Of a stretch of DNA of 55,101 bases, positions 21,001 through 29,712 are shown piece after piece (position 1 is the first letter of the stretch; the number at the start of each line of letters is the position of its first letter). Source of the DNA: a virus; the IMG/VR virus record IMGVR_UViG_3300036770_003769, positions 1-55,101 of that record; one strand, written 5' to 3'. Both the position numbers and the translations under genes were made by a program. Below the pieces are notes generated by a model, which was not told the origin of the DNA, did not search any database, and was given only the letters and a program-made list of their open reading frames with translations.

Positions 21001-21082
21001 CGAATTTAGGATGATCCTCTCCTACAAATGATGGCACTTGGGCATCAATTAAATTCGAAATATTTTCGTTCAGTTTTGCCAT
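18038..21082 (-). CDS. Baseplate wedge gp7-like structural protein
   Basis: 1014 residues, close to T4 gp7 (1032). The N-terminus (NLIDAQVPSFVGEDHPKFVQFLKAYYEWLE) is a helical domain seen in large baseplate-associated proteins of marine T4-like phages. A Ser/Thr/Asn-rich linker at about residues 90-110 (NTSSNTSSNTSTSNT) precedes beta-rich segments and several GxGY repeats (GGTGYAVNDL, RGEGYYLAPNV). The gp7 call relies on position (gp6-gp7-gp8 order of T4) and size rather than a diagnostic motif. Its start overlaps the gp6 terminus region closely (1-nt gap). Confidence 0.65.
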   Translation of the reverse strand: MAKLNENISNLIDAQVPSFVGEDHPKFVQFLKAYYEWLEDSELGGTVYYNKKLKDLFDLDESAFKELITKSKLQNFPLDPSNPNSPTSNTSSNTSSNTSTSNTATSSTTVRDDGTLQFAVDDCGSQSLDRTKLAKQINSLRTQPNLSYAFLFRSLFNTNIDLYSPRDDILKTSHGKWILPQAVRLTASNTLFAIDTTLLRGRVLTGELSKASRIIEGAYKTIDRDSGRQILEIFISSKDDEKNRPFFAGETVTTTYVDGEETFTISEELIGSIYDLKVDPNRRGTKYRGLEIDPDTNAISYPGDPVVFYGGLAKTPDAIKAEAYVKNVSTGGIETVDLIDAGLGYRTFTGTFVTTLTPTEGHGANIFVRAVDTDNAVTLSLNTDTIGFKKDTELQAADFGFVNIGTSTIATTLGQAFSFSDVEVAPLRVVTVRQGGSGYAGPPAIEFETFYASDLVADEDVMISIDTTPLAGPNTRSLYLSTSPVEYYEGSYVLIVQKNSRATREMRKIVQALTQEDGSVLLVVDLPFSALITENVKVYIENRPRMKDLGQIANVRIISGGTGYAVNDLILFNSSTSVGYGANAHVSAVGGVGDITEITVTERGEGYYLAPNVSVQTTGGANAVLIAGILSNNEIANTSVDDNGVIEDFRIVQRGFDYIATPNVSLKVKDIYVNPSDAIDKIIVSGERVWQNTGASIDFTALIDSYDEANAMLRLYNYAGTLNVQNTFTTANVRADSNVTFNVAQYANGTYKVITYGDGRAKANAFFANGVIQYDGYFFNTDGFLSSGKRLQGPRKYNDYSYVIATDKQLDAYRNVVLNTLHPAGQILFGQYNVDKQLNVLAKEESLNVVTIAAVVGTINIAADSAAVSGNGTSFLTTANANDILVIDTGNSYREQSKYITDILTDTSIVLESNLSFVGFGRANVTTNSNVVTVFDTTIELSSFLQIGDLISVNVANTANSNSGTVVIAEIETINDVTNRVTCNTVFTDLEGNSKVYIISPIYTDVDYKIIPGA

Positions 21083-21083
21083 T

Positions 21084-23147
21084 TTATGCTTCGATTGGTG
21101 TCAATTCTACGATAATACTTTGTGGATCGTCGTATTTCATAGTTATGACTTTATTTCTTACGGACTGAAATACAGTCGTTTGTGGTTTAGCATGAATACT
21201 TAATTGTTTGGCGTCATTTAAAATATCAAAGAAGTTAACATTATTTAATACTACTGTTCCTTCTTCATAATTGATGGTGCCGATATTATCGCGCAAAATA
21301 ACTTTTTGTTGATTTTCATCAAAATAATAACTTCTTAACGTACCGCTCTTTCCTTGCACAACAACTTTTGCGCTCGCACCGCGAGCTTCTGGTCCACCAC
21401 CAGAAATTTTAACAGTTGCAGTGGTATATTCAAACCCGCGCTTATCAACATTAATACTGCGAATTGTTCCATTATTAATTACAGCAGTTGCAGTTGCACC
21501 AGTTCCATCGCCAACAATTTCAACTGTTGGTGTTTCAGTATAATTCGTTCCTGGATTTAAAATCTCAATTGAATCAATACCTGAGAATGAGAAAGGAACT
21601 TCTTCAATAAAGCAAGAGCGAAGGGTATCCGTAGAATCGAAAACGGTAAATTCAGGAGAAGAATATAAACGATTATCTGTCGTACCACGAATTAATGGTA
21701 CTCCGAAATCAAGAGTATATGATCTTGCTGAAGCATTCAATAACGGTTTAATTTTCTTTTCAACGAACACATTTAATTCAGTACTCAAAATAGAAGGATC
21801 TGAATCGTCAATTCTTCTTATCAAACGAGAAGAACGGAATGATGCGTTAAACTTATTCAACTCAAGATTGACAAATGATGTGACTGCGGCTTTAATTACG
21901 CTCTCAACTTGAGATGGCGTTTTATTTGTTTTTGCTGGATCATACGTCGACTTGACTGTTAAATTCAAATAATTATAATCCGCATCTCTAAACTCTGGCG
22001 TAATTGTTAAAATACCAATTGGCTTTAACACAGTTTCTTTAATAAATTCTTTTTCAGTTTGTGTAATTTCAAAGCCATCTCTTGGTTTAGCAGAAATATA
22101 GACTCTACCAATTTCTGGTGGATTTTCTTCCTCGCCGCTCCAAACGGTGACTGAATCAAAATATGGATATTTCTTATTGATAATCGCAATGTAATCGTTT
22201 TTAGTTACAGCGCGATTTTGTGACAAATAACCCTTTGGTGCGCTGAAGCGAATACTTTCGATTGATTCAATATCTGCACCAGAAGCGGCAGTTTGAAGTG
22301 TAGTCACTGCGACATTATTAAAACCTTCAACAACATCAATCATTGTAAATGTGTTGGCTCTATTTGCAAGAGGACCATCAGTAATTAAATATGTCACAAC
22401 AACTAGATTTCCATCTTCTAGTTTTTTACCAATAACACCATCACCAAAATAGATTTGATATTTGCCATTATCAACTTCATCAATATAATAAACTGTACTA
22501 TTACTATCAACAGCACTTGCATCTTCCGCCAAAATGTATTTTTGTGTTGTTAGATTGGTTGAAGATTGTTGAACGGTGACTTCAATTGTCGAAGTATCAA
22601 TTCCAATATCAGGTATTTTAAAACGTTGTCTTGGATTGGAAACATTATCTACAACAAACGTATAAACTAATGGCGTACCTTGTTTAATTACAGCATTTGG
22701 ATATGTGAACTTATTATTCGCTTTAGTTATAACTTTATCTTGCAACAAGACAAACGGATAGTTTGTTCCACTGATATTTTCACTTCTAAAACGAGTAAAT
22801 CTTGGAATTAAAATTAGATTTTGAGTATCGCCAGCTGGAGGTGTGATTTCAATATTTACACGAGCAATTGGAGCCACTCTTGAACGTGGGGTATATCCTA
22901 AAAGTTTAGCGTGCGAAACAACAGATTGACGAAGATCGGCAGTATCTAAAAACATCTCATTCGCAATCATATTGGTATAATATGACATGTAGTGAGTATT
23001 GTATGCGAGAATATCTAATAAGATATTTAAACCAGCACCTTCAAAGTCGTAATCTGTAAACTCTTCTCTGGTTTTGAGGTAGTTCTTCAGATTCTCTTTG
23101 ATAGTCTGAAATTCTAATTCCGTTATTTGAATTTTCGATTCTGCCAT
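21084..23147 (-). CDS. 6: Baseplate wedge subunit gp6 (baseplate J-like)
   Basis: 687 residues against 660 for T4 gp6. The N-terminus is typical of gp6/baseplate J proteins: LKTREEFTDYDFEGAGLNILL, DILAYNTHYMSYYTNMIANE, then AKLLGYTPRSRVAP. A central APKGYLSQNRAVTKNDY segment is also conserved in J-like proteins. gp6 dimers form the inner ring that holds the six wedges together in T4. An extra GxGY beta module near residues 525-610 (NPGTNYTETPTVEIVG) is not in T4. It follows gp25 with a 10-nt gap and precedes gp7-like. Confidence 0.92.
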   Translation of the reverse strand: MAESKIQITELEFQTIKENLKNYLKTREEFTDYDFEGAGLNILLDILAYNTHYMSYYTNMIANEMFLDTADLRQSVVSHAKLLGYTPRSRVAPIARVNIEITPPAGDTQNLILIPRFTRFRSENISGTNYPFVLLQDKVITKANNKFTYPNAVIKQGTPLVYTFVVDNVSNPRQRFKIPDIGIDTSTIEVTVQQSSTNLTTQKYILAEDASAVDSNSTVYYIDEVDNGKYQIYFGDGVIGKKLEDGNLVVVTYLITDGPLANRANTFTMIDVVEGFNNVAVTTLQTAASGADIESIESIRFSAPKGYLSQNRAVTKNDYIAIINKKYPYFDSVTVWSGEEENPPEIGRVYISAKPRDGFEITQTEKEFIKETVLKPIGILTITPEFRDADYNYLNLTVKSTYDPAKTNKTPSQVESVIKAAVTSFVNLELNKFNASFRSSRLIRRIDDSDPSILSTELNVFVEKKIKPLLNASARSYTLDFGVPLIRGTTDNRLYSSPEFTVFDSTDTLRSCFIEEVPFSFSGIDSIEILNPGTNYTETPTVEIVGDGTGATATAVINNGTIRSINVDKRGFEYTTATVKISGGGPEARGASAKVVVQGKSGTLRSYYFDENQQKVILRDNIGTINYEEGTVVLNNVNFFDILNDAKQLSIHAKPQTTVFQSVRNKVITMKYDDPQSIIVELTPIEA

Positions 23148-23157
23148 TTTAAATAAC

Positions 23158-23553
23158 CTATCTTAATCTTTCTAGAAAAAGGTTTAATGTTACTGGTTCT
23201 ATGCGATTAATTAAGAAAAACTCAATCGTAACATTGTATCCCTGATTATCTTCATCTGCCTGAACATAAACATTGCGCAATTTTACTCGAGGTTCATAAT
23301 TGTTAATCGTAAGTGTGATTTCTTTTTGTAATAACGAGCCAGTTCCTGCATCCATTGGTTCGAACAACAAACGTCTGACATTAGATCCGATAGATGGATT
23401 AAATGGCTTTTCAAAATAGTTTAACAAAATTAGGTTTTTGACCGCCGTTATAATTGCACGATCTCCAACCTTCTTATCAACATCTTTTGTGACTGGATTT
23501 ATACTAAAATTTAAATCTAAATCTTTGTATAATCTTGCTGTGTTTGATGCCAT
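23158..23553 (-). CDS. 25: Baseplate wedge subunit gp25
   Basis: 131 residues, matching T4 gp25 (132). The core is typical of the gp25/TssE family: VKNLILLNYFEKPFNPSIGS followed by RLLFEP and an EPR motif (NNYEPRVKL) near residue 90. gp25 joins the gp6 heterotrimer core that links baseplate to sheath. The ATG at 23553 is preceded by a short leader containing a late-promoter-like TAATAAATA. The gene is complete and flanked by gp6 and gp5. Confidence 0.93.
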   Translation of the reverse strand: MASNTARLYKDLDLNFSINPVTKDVDKKVGDRAIITAVKNLILLNYFEKPFNPSIGSNVRRLLFEPMDAGTGSLLQKEITLTINNYEPRVKLRNVYVQADEDNQGYNVTIEFFLINRIEPVTLNLFLERLR

Positions 23554-23578
23554 TTTTGTGTCTGAATAGTAATAGGAT

Positions 23579-23587
23579 TATTTATTA
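23579..23587 (-). promoter_or_regulatory. Candidate T4-type late promoter before gp25
   Basis: The minus strand reads TAATAAATA 26-34 nt ahead of the gp25 ATG, within the 36-nt gap after gp5. It shares its nine-base core with the element at 6773. The match to the T4 late consensus TATAAATA is good but not perfect. Confidence 0.45.
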
Positions 23588-23589
23588 GG

Positions 23590-26448
23590 TTACGCCAAGC
23601 GATGGTAGCCTTGTTTGTACAATCTATGATTGTTGAACGTTGCGTTTTTAGTCACAGTTGTGCCAGCTGGGCGATTTCCAGATTTATTGTATGATATGTG
23701 AATCCATGGTAATCCGCTACCTGTTGTCTTATATTCAAGCAATAATTGATCGTGCGGTACGTTATCGCGGATCCAGAGGACAATATCGTAGTATTCTGAT
23801 TTGCTCAATCCTGGGAACTGCATATCAGCGGCTTGTCCAACCTCGTGCTGCGAACGTCCCGCCGAAGAACCCTGTGGCTTACGGAAAGCGTTCGTAACGA
23901 TCATATTTGAATATTTTTCTTTAATTGGGTCTAGGCAATTAACCGCAAGCAGCTTAAGATTACAGACGATATCGGCTTTCGTTAACCCACGTTGTGGAAT
24001 AACAGGCTGCTTCTCTACAATGGCATTTGATGAGAGTTTACCCAAACTCCAGTACTTGGATAGCATCATATTCGGATCAAATTCTTCCTGATCTGATGGT
24101 ATGCCGCAATCATTTACCTTACCGCTAGGAGCCTTTGGTGGCTCTGTATTTGATTCGTTTGTGGCAATTTCCTTTAGTTCAGATGGGTCGTAAACGCCAT
24201 TATCAATTTGTTTCTTAATCCATTCATCTGCGCCCTTCTCGCCCGCATCAAAGAAGAATCCTGCCCGATCGGCTGGAGTTGGTTCAATGAAGCCAGCAGA
24301 TGGGTTACCACATTTACCACCTGCACTCAATACGCCAGAAACAAGCGAAGAACCATCCTTCAATCCACTCAATGCTCCAGAAAGCGGTCCCAATTGCCCC
24401 TCAAAGTTTGAGAATTTGGTTATATCAGCGGTCGCAGTTAATCCTTTCGTTATGTCTTTAATTGCGCCAACGTCAGCTGCTGCACCAGATAGAGAAGATG
24501 TGAGCGAACCAATTTCACCCATGTTCTTTTCTAGATTCTTAAATCCATCAGTAACTGCGCTTAGTTGTTTATTTGCACTCAGTTCGTTTGCAATACTTGA
24601 AATGTCTTTGATTTGATTATTCAAACCACCAAGATTTTCACTAAACGAACTCAATCCTTTAATGCCATCTTTAAATCCACCAACGTTACCCAAGTCTGTA
24701 GGTAATGAATTAATTTTTTGTGAAAGTTCTAATACTTTGCCAGTTACTTCCGAACCAGCCAAGGTTTGAATATCTTTACTTGCGCCTTGCAAGTCATTAA
24801 AATTATCTACAATACCATTAATCTTAGATAGATTTGGAATCTTAGCAGTTACTTCTGGAATGTCGATAAGTTTATTAACATCACTGACGAATTTGTTTAG
24901 ATCTGGGATTTTTGTCAACTCTTTCGTCGCGTCCGAGATTTGTTTCAATTGACCTGCTGCATCTTTAATGTTTTTAATTCCATCAATATTTTTCGAGACG
25001 TCTTTAATCTGATCCAACTGACCTTTGATTTGATCTAGATTGAAATCGGCACCCAGTTTATCTTTAATGGTGTCTGTGATTGAAGTGAGTTTTGAAACCT
25101 CACCTAGTTTTTCAGAAAGTGCAGTTACGTCGCCGAGTTTGGCGCTAATGTCGCCAATGTTACCCAAACTTGATGTTAGTGATTCAAGATTCTCGAGACC
25201 TGGAAGTTTAGTCAACATATCCATTCCAGGAATATTTGCAAGGTTTGTTAATCCACCCAACGCTCCCGTCAATTGAGAGGCTGCTGCAGCAGCGGCACCA
25301 CTAGCGGCTCCTGCAGCACCTGCCGCAGCACCAGCAGCACCACCAGCGGCATCCGCGCCTGCAGCTGCACCACCACCGCCGCCACCTCCCCCACCAGCAG
25401 TTGGTGATGGTAAGAAATCATTTGAAACTGCAAGACCACTCTTACCGATAATTACTGCAGGGGCATCAATATCTAATAAAAATCCACCAGTAACTCGAGT
25501 GGCAGCAAGAGACGATACCGAAACTTGACTGCCGCTGATTTTGACGGAGCCTAATGCATTTAAATTAATATCTTTTGTAGCATTTAAATCAATCGTACAA
25601 TCAGATTGTATCTTAGCGTCGCCTTTGACTTTGATGTTTGCTGCACCATCAACAGTGATATTGCATTGACCCATGACATAAATGTTATCATCACCCATAA
25701 TAACTTGATAATTGTTCTTTACAACCTTCTCAACTTTCGATCCAGAAGGATACATTTCATAAAATGTTCCTGTTCTGTGAGCGACGTGTATACGTTCCCA
25801 TTCAGGCGTATCGTCAACTTCAAACACATGACCTGATTCAGTTTCTTGAGCGTTGTTATATGGGTATGATGCATTGTATGCTGGGCTTGGTTCTTTCCAA
25901 GAGCCACCACCTGCAATTGGAACCTCTACTAGATTCTTTTTACGATCTTTAATTAGAGTTTGTCCAATATCTTCATTTCTTGTAAAACGACTTGAAGATG
26001 GTTCACCTGGTCGTTCTGGATTTTTCTTCGGATCTTCATTTTGAATTTCAACGCCAGTGCCATCTTTTTTATATGTTCGCGATTTAACTTTTCTTGGGAC
26101 TTTTGTCAAATCAGAACGTTGGTCAGAAAATCCTCTAGAAAAATCAGTTTCACTATTATTGATTCCAGGTAAAATACCCATAACAACTGGATGTTGAGCA
26201 TACTCACCGTCCATAAAGAAGCCGCAAACAAACTCACCCTCTTTTGGAGCAAAATGTGCATCACGATTTACAGGCAACATAATAGTTGCCCATGGCAATT
26301 TCGTTGTTGGGATTTCTTGGAGATCTTCGGAATGCCAGCCAAAGCAACGAACTTTGACGCGACCAAGCATTGCTGGATCGTTGCGATCTTCGACAACGCC
26401 GACCCACCAAACAAACCCATTTAAACCCATGTAATCTTTTGACATCAT
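23590..26448 (-). CDS. 5: Baseplate hub spike gp5 with C-terminal M15 peptidase
   Basis: 952 residues (T4 gp5 is 575). Residues about 8-100 form the gp5/VgrG OB-fold (FVWWVGVVEDRNDPAMLGRVKVR, FVCGFFMDGEYAQHPVVMGILPG). About 210-330 match the needle beta-helix (VIMGDDNIYVMGQCNITVDG, INLNALGSVKISG). A Gly/Ala-rich linker (about 350-390) leads to about 350 residues of amphipathic helical repeats. The C-terminal about 120 residues carry the M15-type zinc peptidase motif SQHEVGQAAD and a second-ligand WIHIS. In T4 a lysozyme domain sits between the OB-fold and the needle; here no such lysozyme is evident and the wall-cleaving domain is apparently C-terminal. Peptidoglycan cleavage during penetration is inferred. 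The gene overlaps the end of gp27. Confidence 0.88.
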   Translation of the reverse strand: MMSKDYMGLNGFVWWVGVVEDRNDPAMLGRVKVRCFGWHSEDLQEIPTTKLPWATIMLPVNRDAHFAPKEGEFVCGFFMDGEYAQHPVVMGILPGINNSETDFSRGFSDQRSDLTKVPRKVKSRTYKKDGTGVEIQNEDPKKNPERPGEPSSSRFTRNEDIGQTLIKDRKKNLVEVPIAGGGSWKEPSPAYNASYPYNNAQETESGHVFEVDDTPEWERIHVAHRTGTFYEMYPSGSKVEKVVKNNYQVIMGDDNIYVMGQCNITVDGAANIKVKGDAKIQSDCTIDLNATKDINLNALGSVKISGSQVSVSSLAATRVTGGFLLDIDAPAVIIGKSGLAVSNDFLPSPTAGGGGGGGGGAAAGADAAGGAAGAAAGAAGAASGAAAAAASQLTGALGGLTNLANIPGMDMLTKLPGLENLESLTSSLGNIGDISAKLGDVTALSEKLGEVSKLTSITDTIKDKLGADFNLDQIKGQLDQIKDVSKNIDGIKNIKDAAGQLKQISDATKELTKIPDLNKFVSDVNKLIDIPEVTAKIPNLSKINGIVDNFNDLQGASKDIQTLAGSEVTGKVLELSQKINSLPTDLGNVGGFKDGIKGLSSFSENLGGLNNQIKDISSIANELSANKQLSAVTDGFKNLEKNMGEIGSLTSSLSGAAADVGAIKDITKGLTATADITKFSNFEGQLGPLSGALSGLKDGSSLVSGVLSAGGKCGNPSAGFIEPTPADRAGFFFDAGEKGADEWIKKQIDNGVYDPSELKEIATNESNTEPPKAPSGKVNDCGIPSDQEEFDPNMMLSKYWSLGKLSSNAIVEKQPVIPQRGLTKADIVCNLKLLAVNCLDPIKEKYSNMIVTNAFRKPQGSSAGRSQHEVGQAADMQFPGLSKSEYYDIVLWIRDNVPHDQLLLEYKTTGSGLPWIHISYNKSGNRPAGTTVTKNATFNNHRLYKQGYHRLA

Positions 26449-27746
26449 TACTTTTTAGCCTTCAGTAGCAAAGCGCCATTAGAAGCGTCACTCAATGTTC
26501 CTTCTACAGCATCCTTAACAACTTCGAGATAAGTGGTATGGGCTGCTGGAGTAACTGTATGACGCACTCCTATCACGAGCATTTTACCAGAATAAAATTC
26601 ATCTAATTTCTGGTCTCCAGTTATAGACTGAGCGAATTTCGGCAAATTGATGAAGATAATATCGCCGACTTTAATGAAAGGATCGCCAGGTATCGTAACT
26701 GTCGCTCTAAAATTATGCAACAAAGAGTGTTCCATACTTCTGAAGATAAACTGCTCTGAGTTGTTTGGAAAATCGTCCAAATCCAAATTAGCAGTCGTTG
26801 AAACGGAATACTTCTCGAAAGATTGGAACGTTGTAAGTAGAGAATCGCCTTTTCTATTCGTCAAATTGTTGACAGGAAATCCTTTACCGAGAGCAGGATA
26901 ACTATGTCTGTTTGTGATGTTTAAATCGTTTTCAGTATATGTGCGACGAACGACATTAAGGTTTTTCATTCTACCTGCAAATCCGCCAGTAGACATCGTT
27001 GTGAGCGTATCGTAGTTTTGATTAATAATAATTTCATTAATGCTACTTGCACTGACTTCTGGTCTTGGTGCATCTAAAACTTTAGGTGTTAAAGAATAGG
27101 TTTTATAAACCTGGCTATTTAAAATACTTTCTAATGATCTAAAGTTATATCCATCGCGATTTTCGTAGAAAAAATAAAACGAACCATTTTTATTTGTTGC
27201 GCGAGAAGCAAAATATTGAATTGCTTGGAACGGATGCATATATGGTATTACAACATTTGTTTCGCCGAAAGCAGGTTCGAAGTTTGTTAATTTGAGTTTA
27301 CGAACATTAACATTTAAATCATTACGCAATATTGATAAAACTGATGCATCAGCAGGACCAGTAAATGCGCGACTAATCTTATATTGATTAGAAACAAACT
27401 GATCTTCTGTCACAAAATGCATGACAAATGCAGTTGAGTTTTTATTCTTTACGACTTTATTTGATATTTTATAAACGCGAAAAAACTCTTCAATTGGTTC
27501 GCCAAGGGAAGGTTTATCTAAAATGATATGTAAAAATTCACCACCATGAATATCCATGGTGCTACTCATGTCGTTAGAATCTGTAACAAAAATATGCCCA
27601 GACAATGCGCTAGTATAGATGTCTTCAAAAATAGACAATTCACTAAATGAAGTGTATAGATTATAGATGGCGCCTGTCGACGAGATTAACTCGAGCGCCT
27701 TTATCTCAAAGTCACCAAATCTTAAAATACCAGGACCGTCAGCCAT
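26448..27746 (-). CDS. 27: Baseplate hub subunit gp27
   Basis: 432 residues (T4 gp27 391). The order of beta-rich segments and motifs (FEDIYTSALSGHIFVTDSNDM, EPIEEFFRVYKI, PYMHPFQAIQYFASRA) is that of gp27-type hub proteins, whose trimer carries gp5 and sits at the start of the tail tube. It lies immediately upstream of gp5 in an overlapping arrangement, which supports co-assembly. The start ATG at 27746 is one base from the gp53 stop. No anomaly is seen. Confidence 0.88.
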   Translation of the reverse strand: MADGPGILRFGDFEIKALELISSTGAIYNLYTSFSELSIFEDIYTSALSGHIFVTDSNDMSSTMDIHGGEFLHIILDKPSLGEPIEEFFRVYKISNKVVKNKNSTAFVMHFVTEDQFVSNQYKISRAFTGPADASVLSILRNDLNVNVRKLKLTNFEPAFGETNVVIPYMHPFQAIQYFASRATNKNGSFYFFYENRDGYNFRSLESILNSQVYKTYSLTPKVLDAPRPEVSASSINEIIINQNYDTLTTMSTGGFAGRMKNLNVVRRTYTENDLNITNRHSYPALGKGFPVNNLTNRKGDSLLTTFQSFEKYSVSTTANLDLDDFPNNSEQFIFRSMEHSLLHNFRATVTIPGDPFIKVGDIIFINLPKFAQSITGDQKLDEFYSGKMLVIGVRHTVTPAAHTTYLEVVKDAVEGTLSDASNGALLLKAKK

Positions 27747-27747
27747 A

Positions 27748-28410
27748 TTATCTTAATAATTCCTTTAATTCATTTTCAATTTGTGACGCATACTCAGGAT
27801 TGAGTATGTTAATTATTCGTTTCTTTTCGTTTTCTAAAAACTCATAATCGTAATTAGAAACGGCAATGTAGGTTTCAGTTCCTGTTATAGTAGAGCCATC
27901 AGACAATGTGTATGTGTATGGAACGACTATTGGCGCACTATTTACTGTCGGTAAAGTTTCGAATCTATCGGCTAATGAATTTGTTGAAAAGTTATAATCT
28001 TTGTCTGTGACTGTAAACTTGCGCTCATTGATTCGACCATCAACACTATTATACTCTTCAATTGTGACTTCATAGTGATGGAGTTCAGTTTTAGCGTCTT
28101 CAATAGAACCATATTTTGAAATGATATAATTTTCGAGTTCTTTGCTATGCAAGACCCAATCATATTTCGGATCAATAATTGAATTAGCGTATAAAATAAT
28201 CCAATGCTTTTGCACATCACCATAAAAATTATATGCAACGATTTCTGGGGTCTCACCTTCTTTGATTTCGTATTTGTAGTACAGTAATGAATTGTCAAGA
28301 ACTTCTCGAAGAATCTTGACTCTTGACATCACATTTGTAACTAATGAGTAATCAGCGTTTGCTGTATCAAACGAATAGAAAATTTGTGGGAAGTAAGTAA
28401 AATATGCCAT
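27748..28410 (-). CDS. 53: Baseplate wedge subunit gp53
   Basis: 220 residues (T4 gp53 196). The N-terminal MAYFTYFPQIFY start and a LysM-like segment at residues 51-85 (EGETPEIVAYNFYGD, then HWIILYANSIIDPKYDW) match T4 gp53, where the corresponding stretch is PEELANAIYGNPQLYWVLL. gp53 clamps neighbouring wedges at the gp6/gp25 core. A C-terminal helix (YEFLENEKKRIINIL) is also as expected. The start overlaps the gp48 stop by one base. Confidence 0.9.
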   Translation of the reverse strand: MAYFTYFPQIFYSFDTANADYSLVTNVMSRVKILREVLDNSLLYYKYEIKEGETPEIVAYNFYGDVQKHWIILYANSIIDPKYDWVLHSKELENYIISKYGSIEDAKTELHHYEVTIEEYNSVDGRINERKFTVTDKDYNFSTNSLADRFETLPTVNSAPIVVPYTYTLSDGSTITGTETYIAVSNYDYEFLENEKKRIINILNPEYASQIENELKELLR

Positions 28411-29693
28411 CAGTATCCTTCTTGAATCTTATTCTTCGTAATGAGTTCAACTTCAGTAAAATCTAAACGCATACGAGTTTCAATTGGAACGCCATCGGCA
28501 AATGTTTGCCATTGACCGCCTGGAGCATAATCGACGTCGACGCGATTCAATACACATCTACCAATTTTAGGTAGGAATTTATTCTGAATTGAGCCATGAC
28601 GGAGTTCAATTCCAAATTCAGATGGTGGAACGAAGAACATTGGCATACTAGTTCCACCTGGGAAAATTGAACCGTCGCCTACTTTTTCAGAAATAGGATT
28701 TGTTTCGGCAGCAGCATGGAATTTAAATGTTTCAATAATCTCACGAACTCGTTCTGCTTCCTTTTGACTTTTTGGCTGAAACATAAATTCGAATTGGAAG
28801 TTTCTGAAATTAGTACCACGATAGATAACTTCAAGCATTGGGTTTTGTGCATAACCCATATTGAAAAGGCTCAGGTCTGCAAAGTTGCTACCAACTAGAG
28901 GACCGCCCAAAATAGGAACCTGACTCGTTGAGCCGAGCGCTCCTGCAGCAAGAGCAGTATATGGGTTTGCTGCGCCTGGTAATGATTTAATAGCCTCTAG
29001 AAATTTAGCAGGATCATTAGCGATACTCGAAAGATCGGGCATACCACCCGTTGATGAATATGCGCCAGCCAACATACCAAGCATGCCGCCAGCTTCCTTT
29101 ACGCTGATTTGATCATAATCGTGACCATAAGTCGTGAAGAAGTTAGCAGGCATATACATGGAGATCATTTTACTGATCTTCTGTGCCGTTCTTTCCAACT
29201 TCAATCCAGTAACTTTAGTTTGTTCTTGAATGAATTCTGTTGCAATTGCACCTTTAATACTCGATTGTGTTTTAGAATTCGTAAACACGGAAGAAACTGC
29301 ACCCCCGACAGCACCAGCTGCACCTGCAGCAACTTTAGCGACGGTTCCAAGGAAACCCCCACCGCGAACAAGGTTTCCTGCGGTTGCGCCACCAAGAGCA
29401 GCGTCTTTACCTACCTGAAATGCACCTTGGAGAGTGAATCCAGTTTGGGCTAAACTTGTAGCATCCCCAAACGATCCAATTCCATCATAATTACTCAAAC
29501 CGCTAGTCCCACCAGGTATTTTAGCAATGGTTTTATTAAAAGAACTTTTTTGGGGTAAATAAATAGTAAAATCGATAGCATGAGGATAATTTTCTTCTAA
29601 ATCCAGTGGATATGCTACTCGTATATTTTGTCCATCATTTCGCAATTTATTGCGATCTGCGACCTGAGAGTCGGACGTAGTTATTTCTGCCAT
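28410..29693 (-). CDS. 48: Baseplate tail-tube cap gp48-like
   Basis: 427 residues (T4 gp48 364). The C-terminal half has hallmarks of the tube-cap family: NPMLEVIYRGTNFRNFQFEF, FMFQPKSQKEAERV, IIETFKFHAA, and the terminal DFTEVELITKNKIQEGY. The N-terminal third holds a Gly/Ala-rich hydrophobic segment (about residues 85-135), unusual for T4 gp48. gp48 caps the hub and, with gp54, starts tube polymerisation. It is the first minus-strand gene of the structural operon and starts only 19 nt from the divergent gp4. Confidence 0.8.
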   Translation of the reverse strand: MAEITTSDSQVADRNKLRNDGQNIRVAYPLDLEENYPHAIDFTIYLPQKSSFNKTIAKIPGGTSGLSNYDGIGSFGDATSLAQTGFTLQGAFQVGKDAALGGATAGNLVRGGGFLGTVAKVAAGAAGAVGGAVSSVFTNSKTQSSIKGAIATEFIQEQTKVTGLKLERTAQKISKMISMYMPANFFTTYGHDYDQISVKEAGGMLGMLAGAYSSTGGMPDLSSIANDPAKFLEAIKSLPGAANPYTALAAGALGSTSQVPILGGPLVGSNFADLSLFNMGYAQNPMLEVIYRGTNFRNFQFEFMFQPKSQKEAERVREIIETFKFHAAAETNPISEKVGDGSIFPGGTSMPMFFVPPSEFGIELRHGSIQNKFLPKIGRCVLNRVDVDYAPGGQWQTFADGVPIETRMRLDFTEVELITKNKIQEGY

Positions 29694-29712
29694 TTGAGTT
29701 CTACTATTAAGA

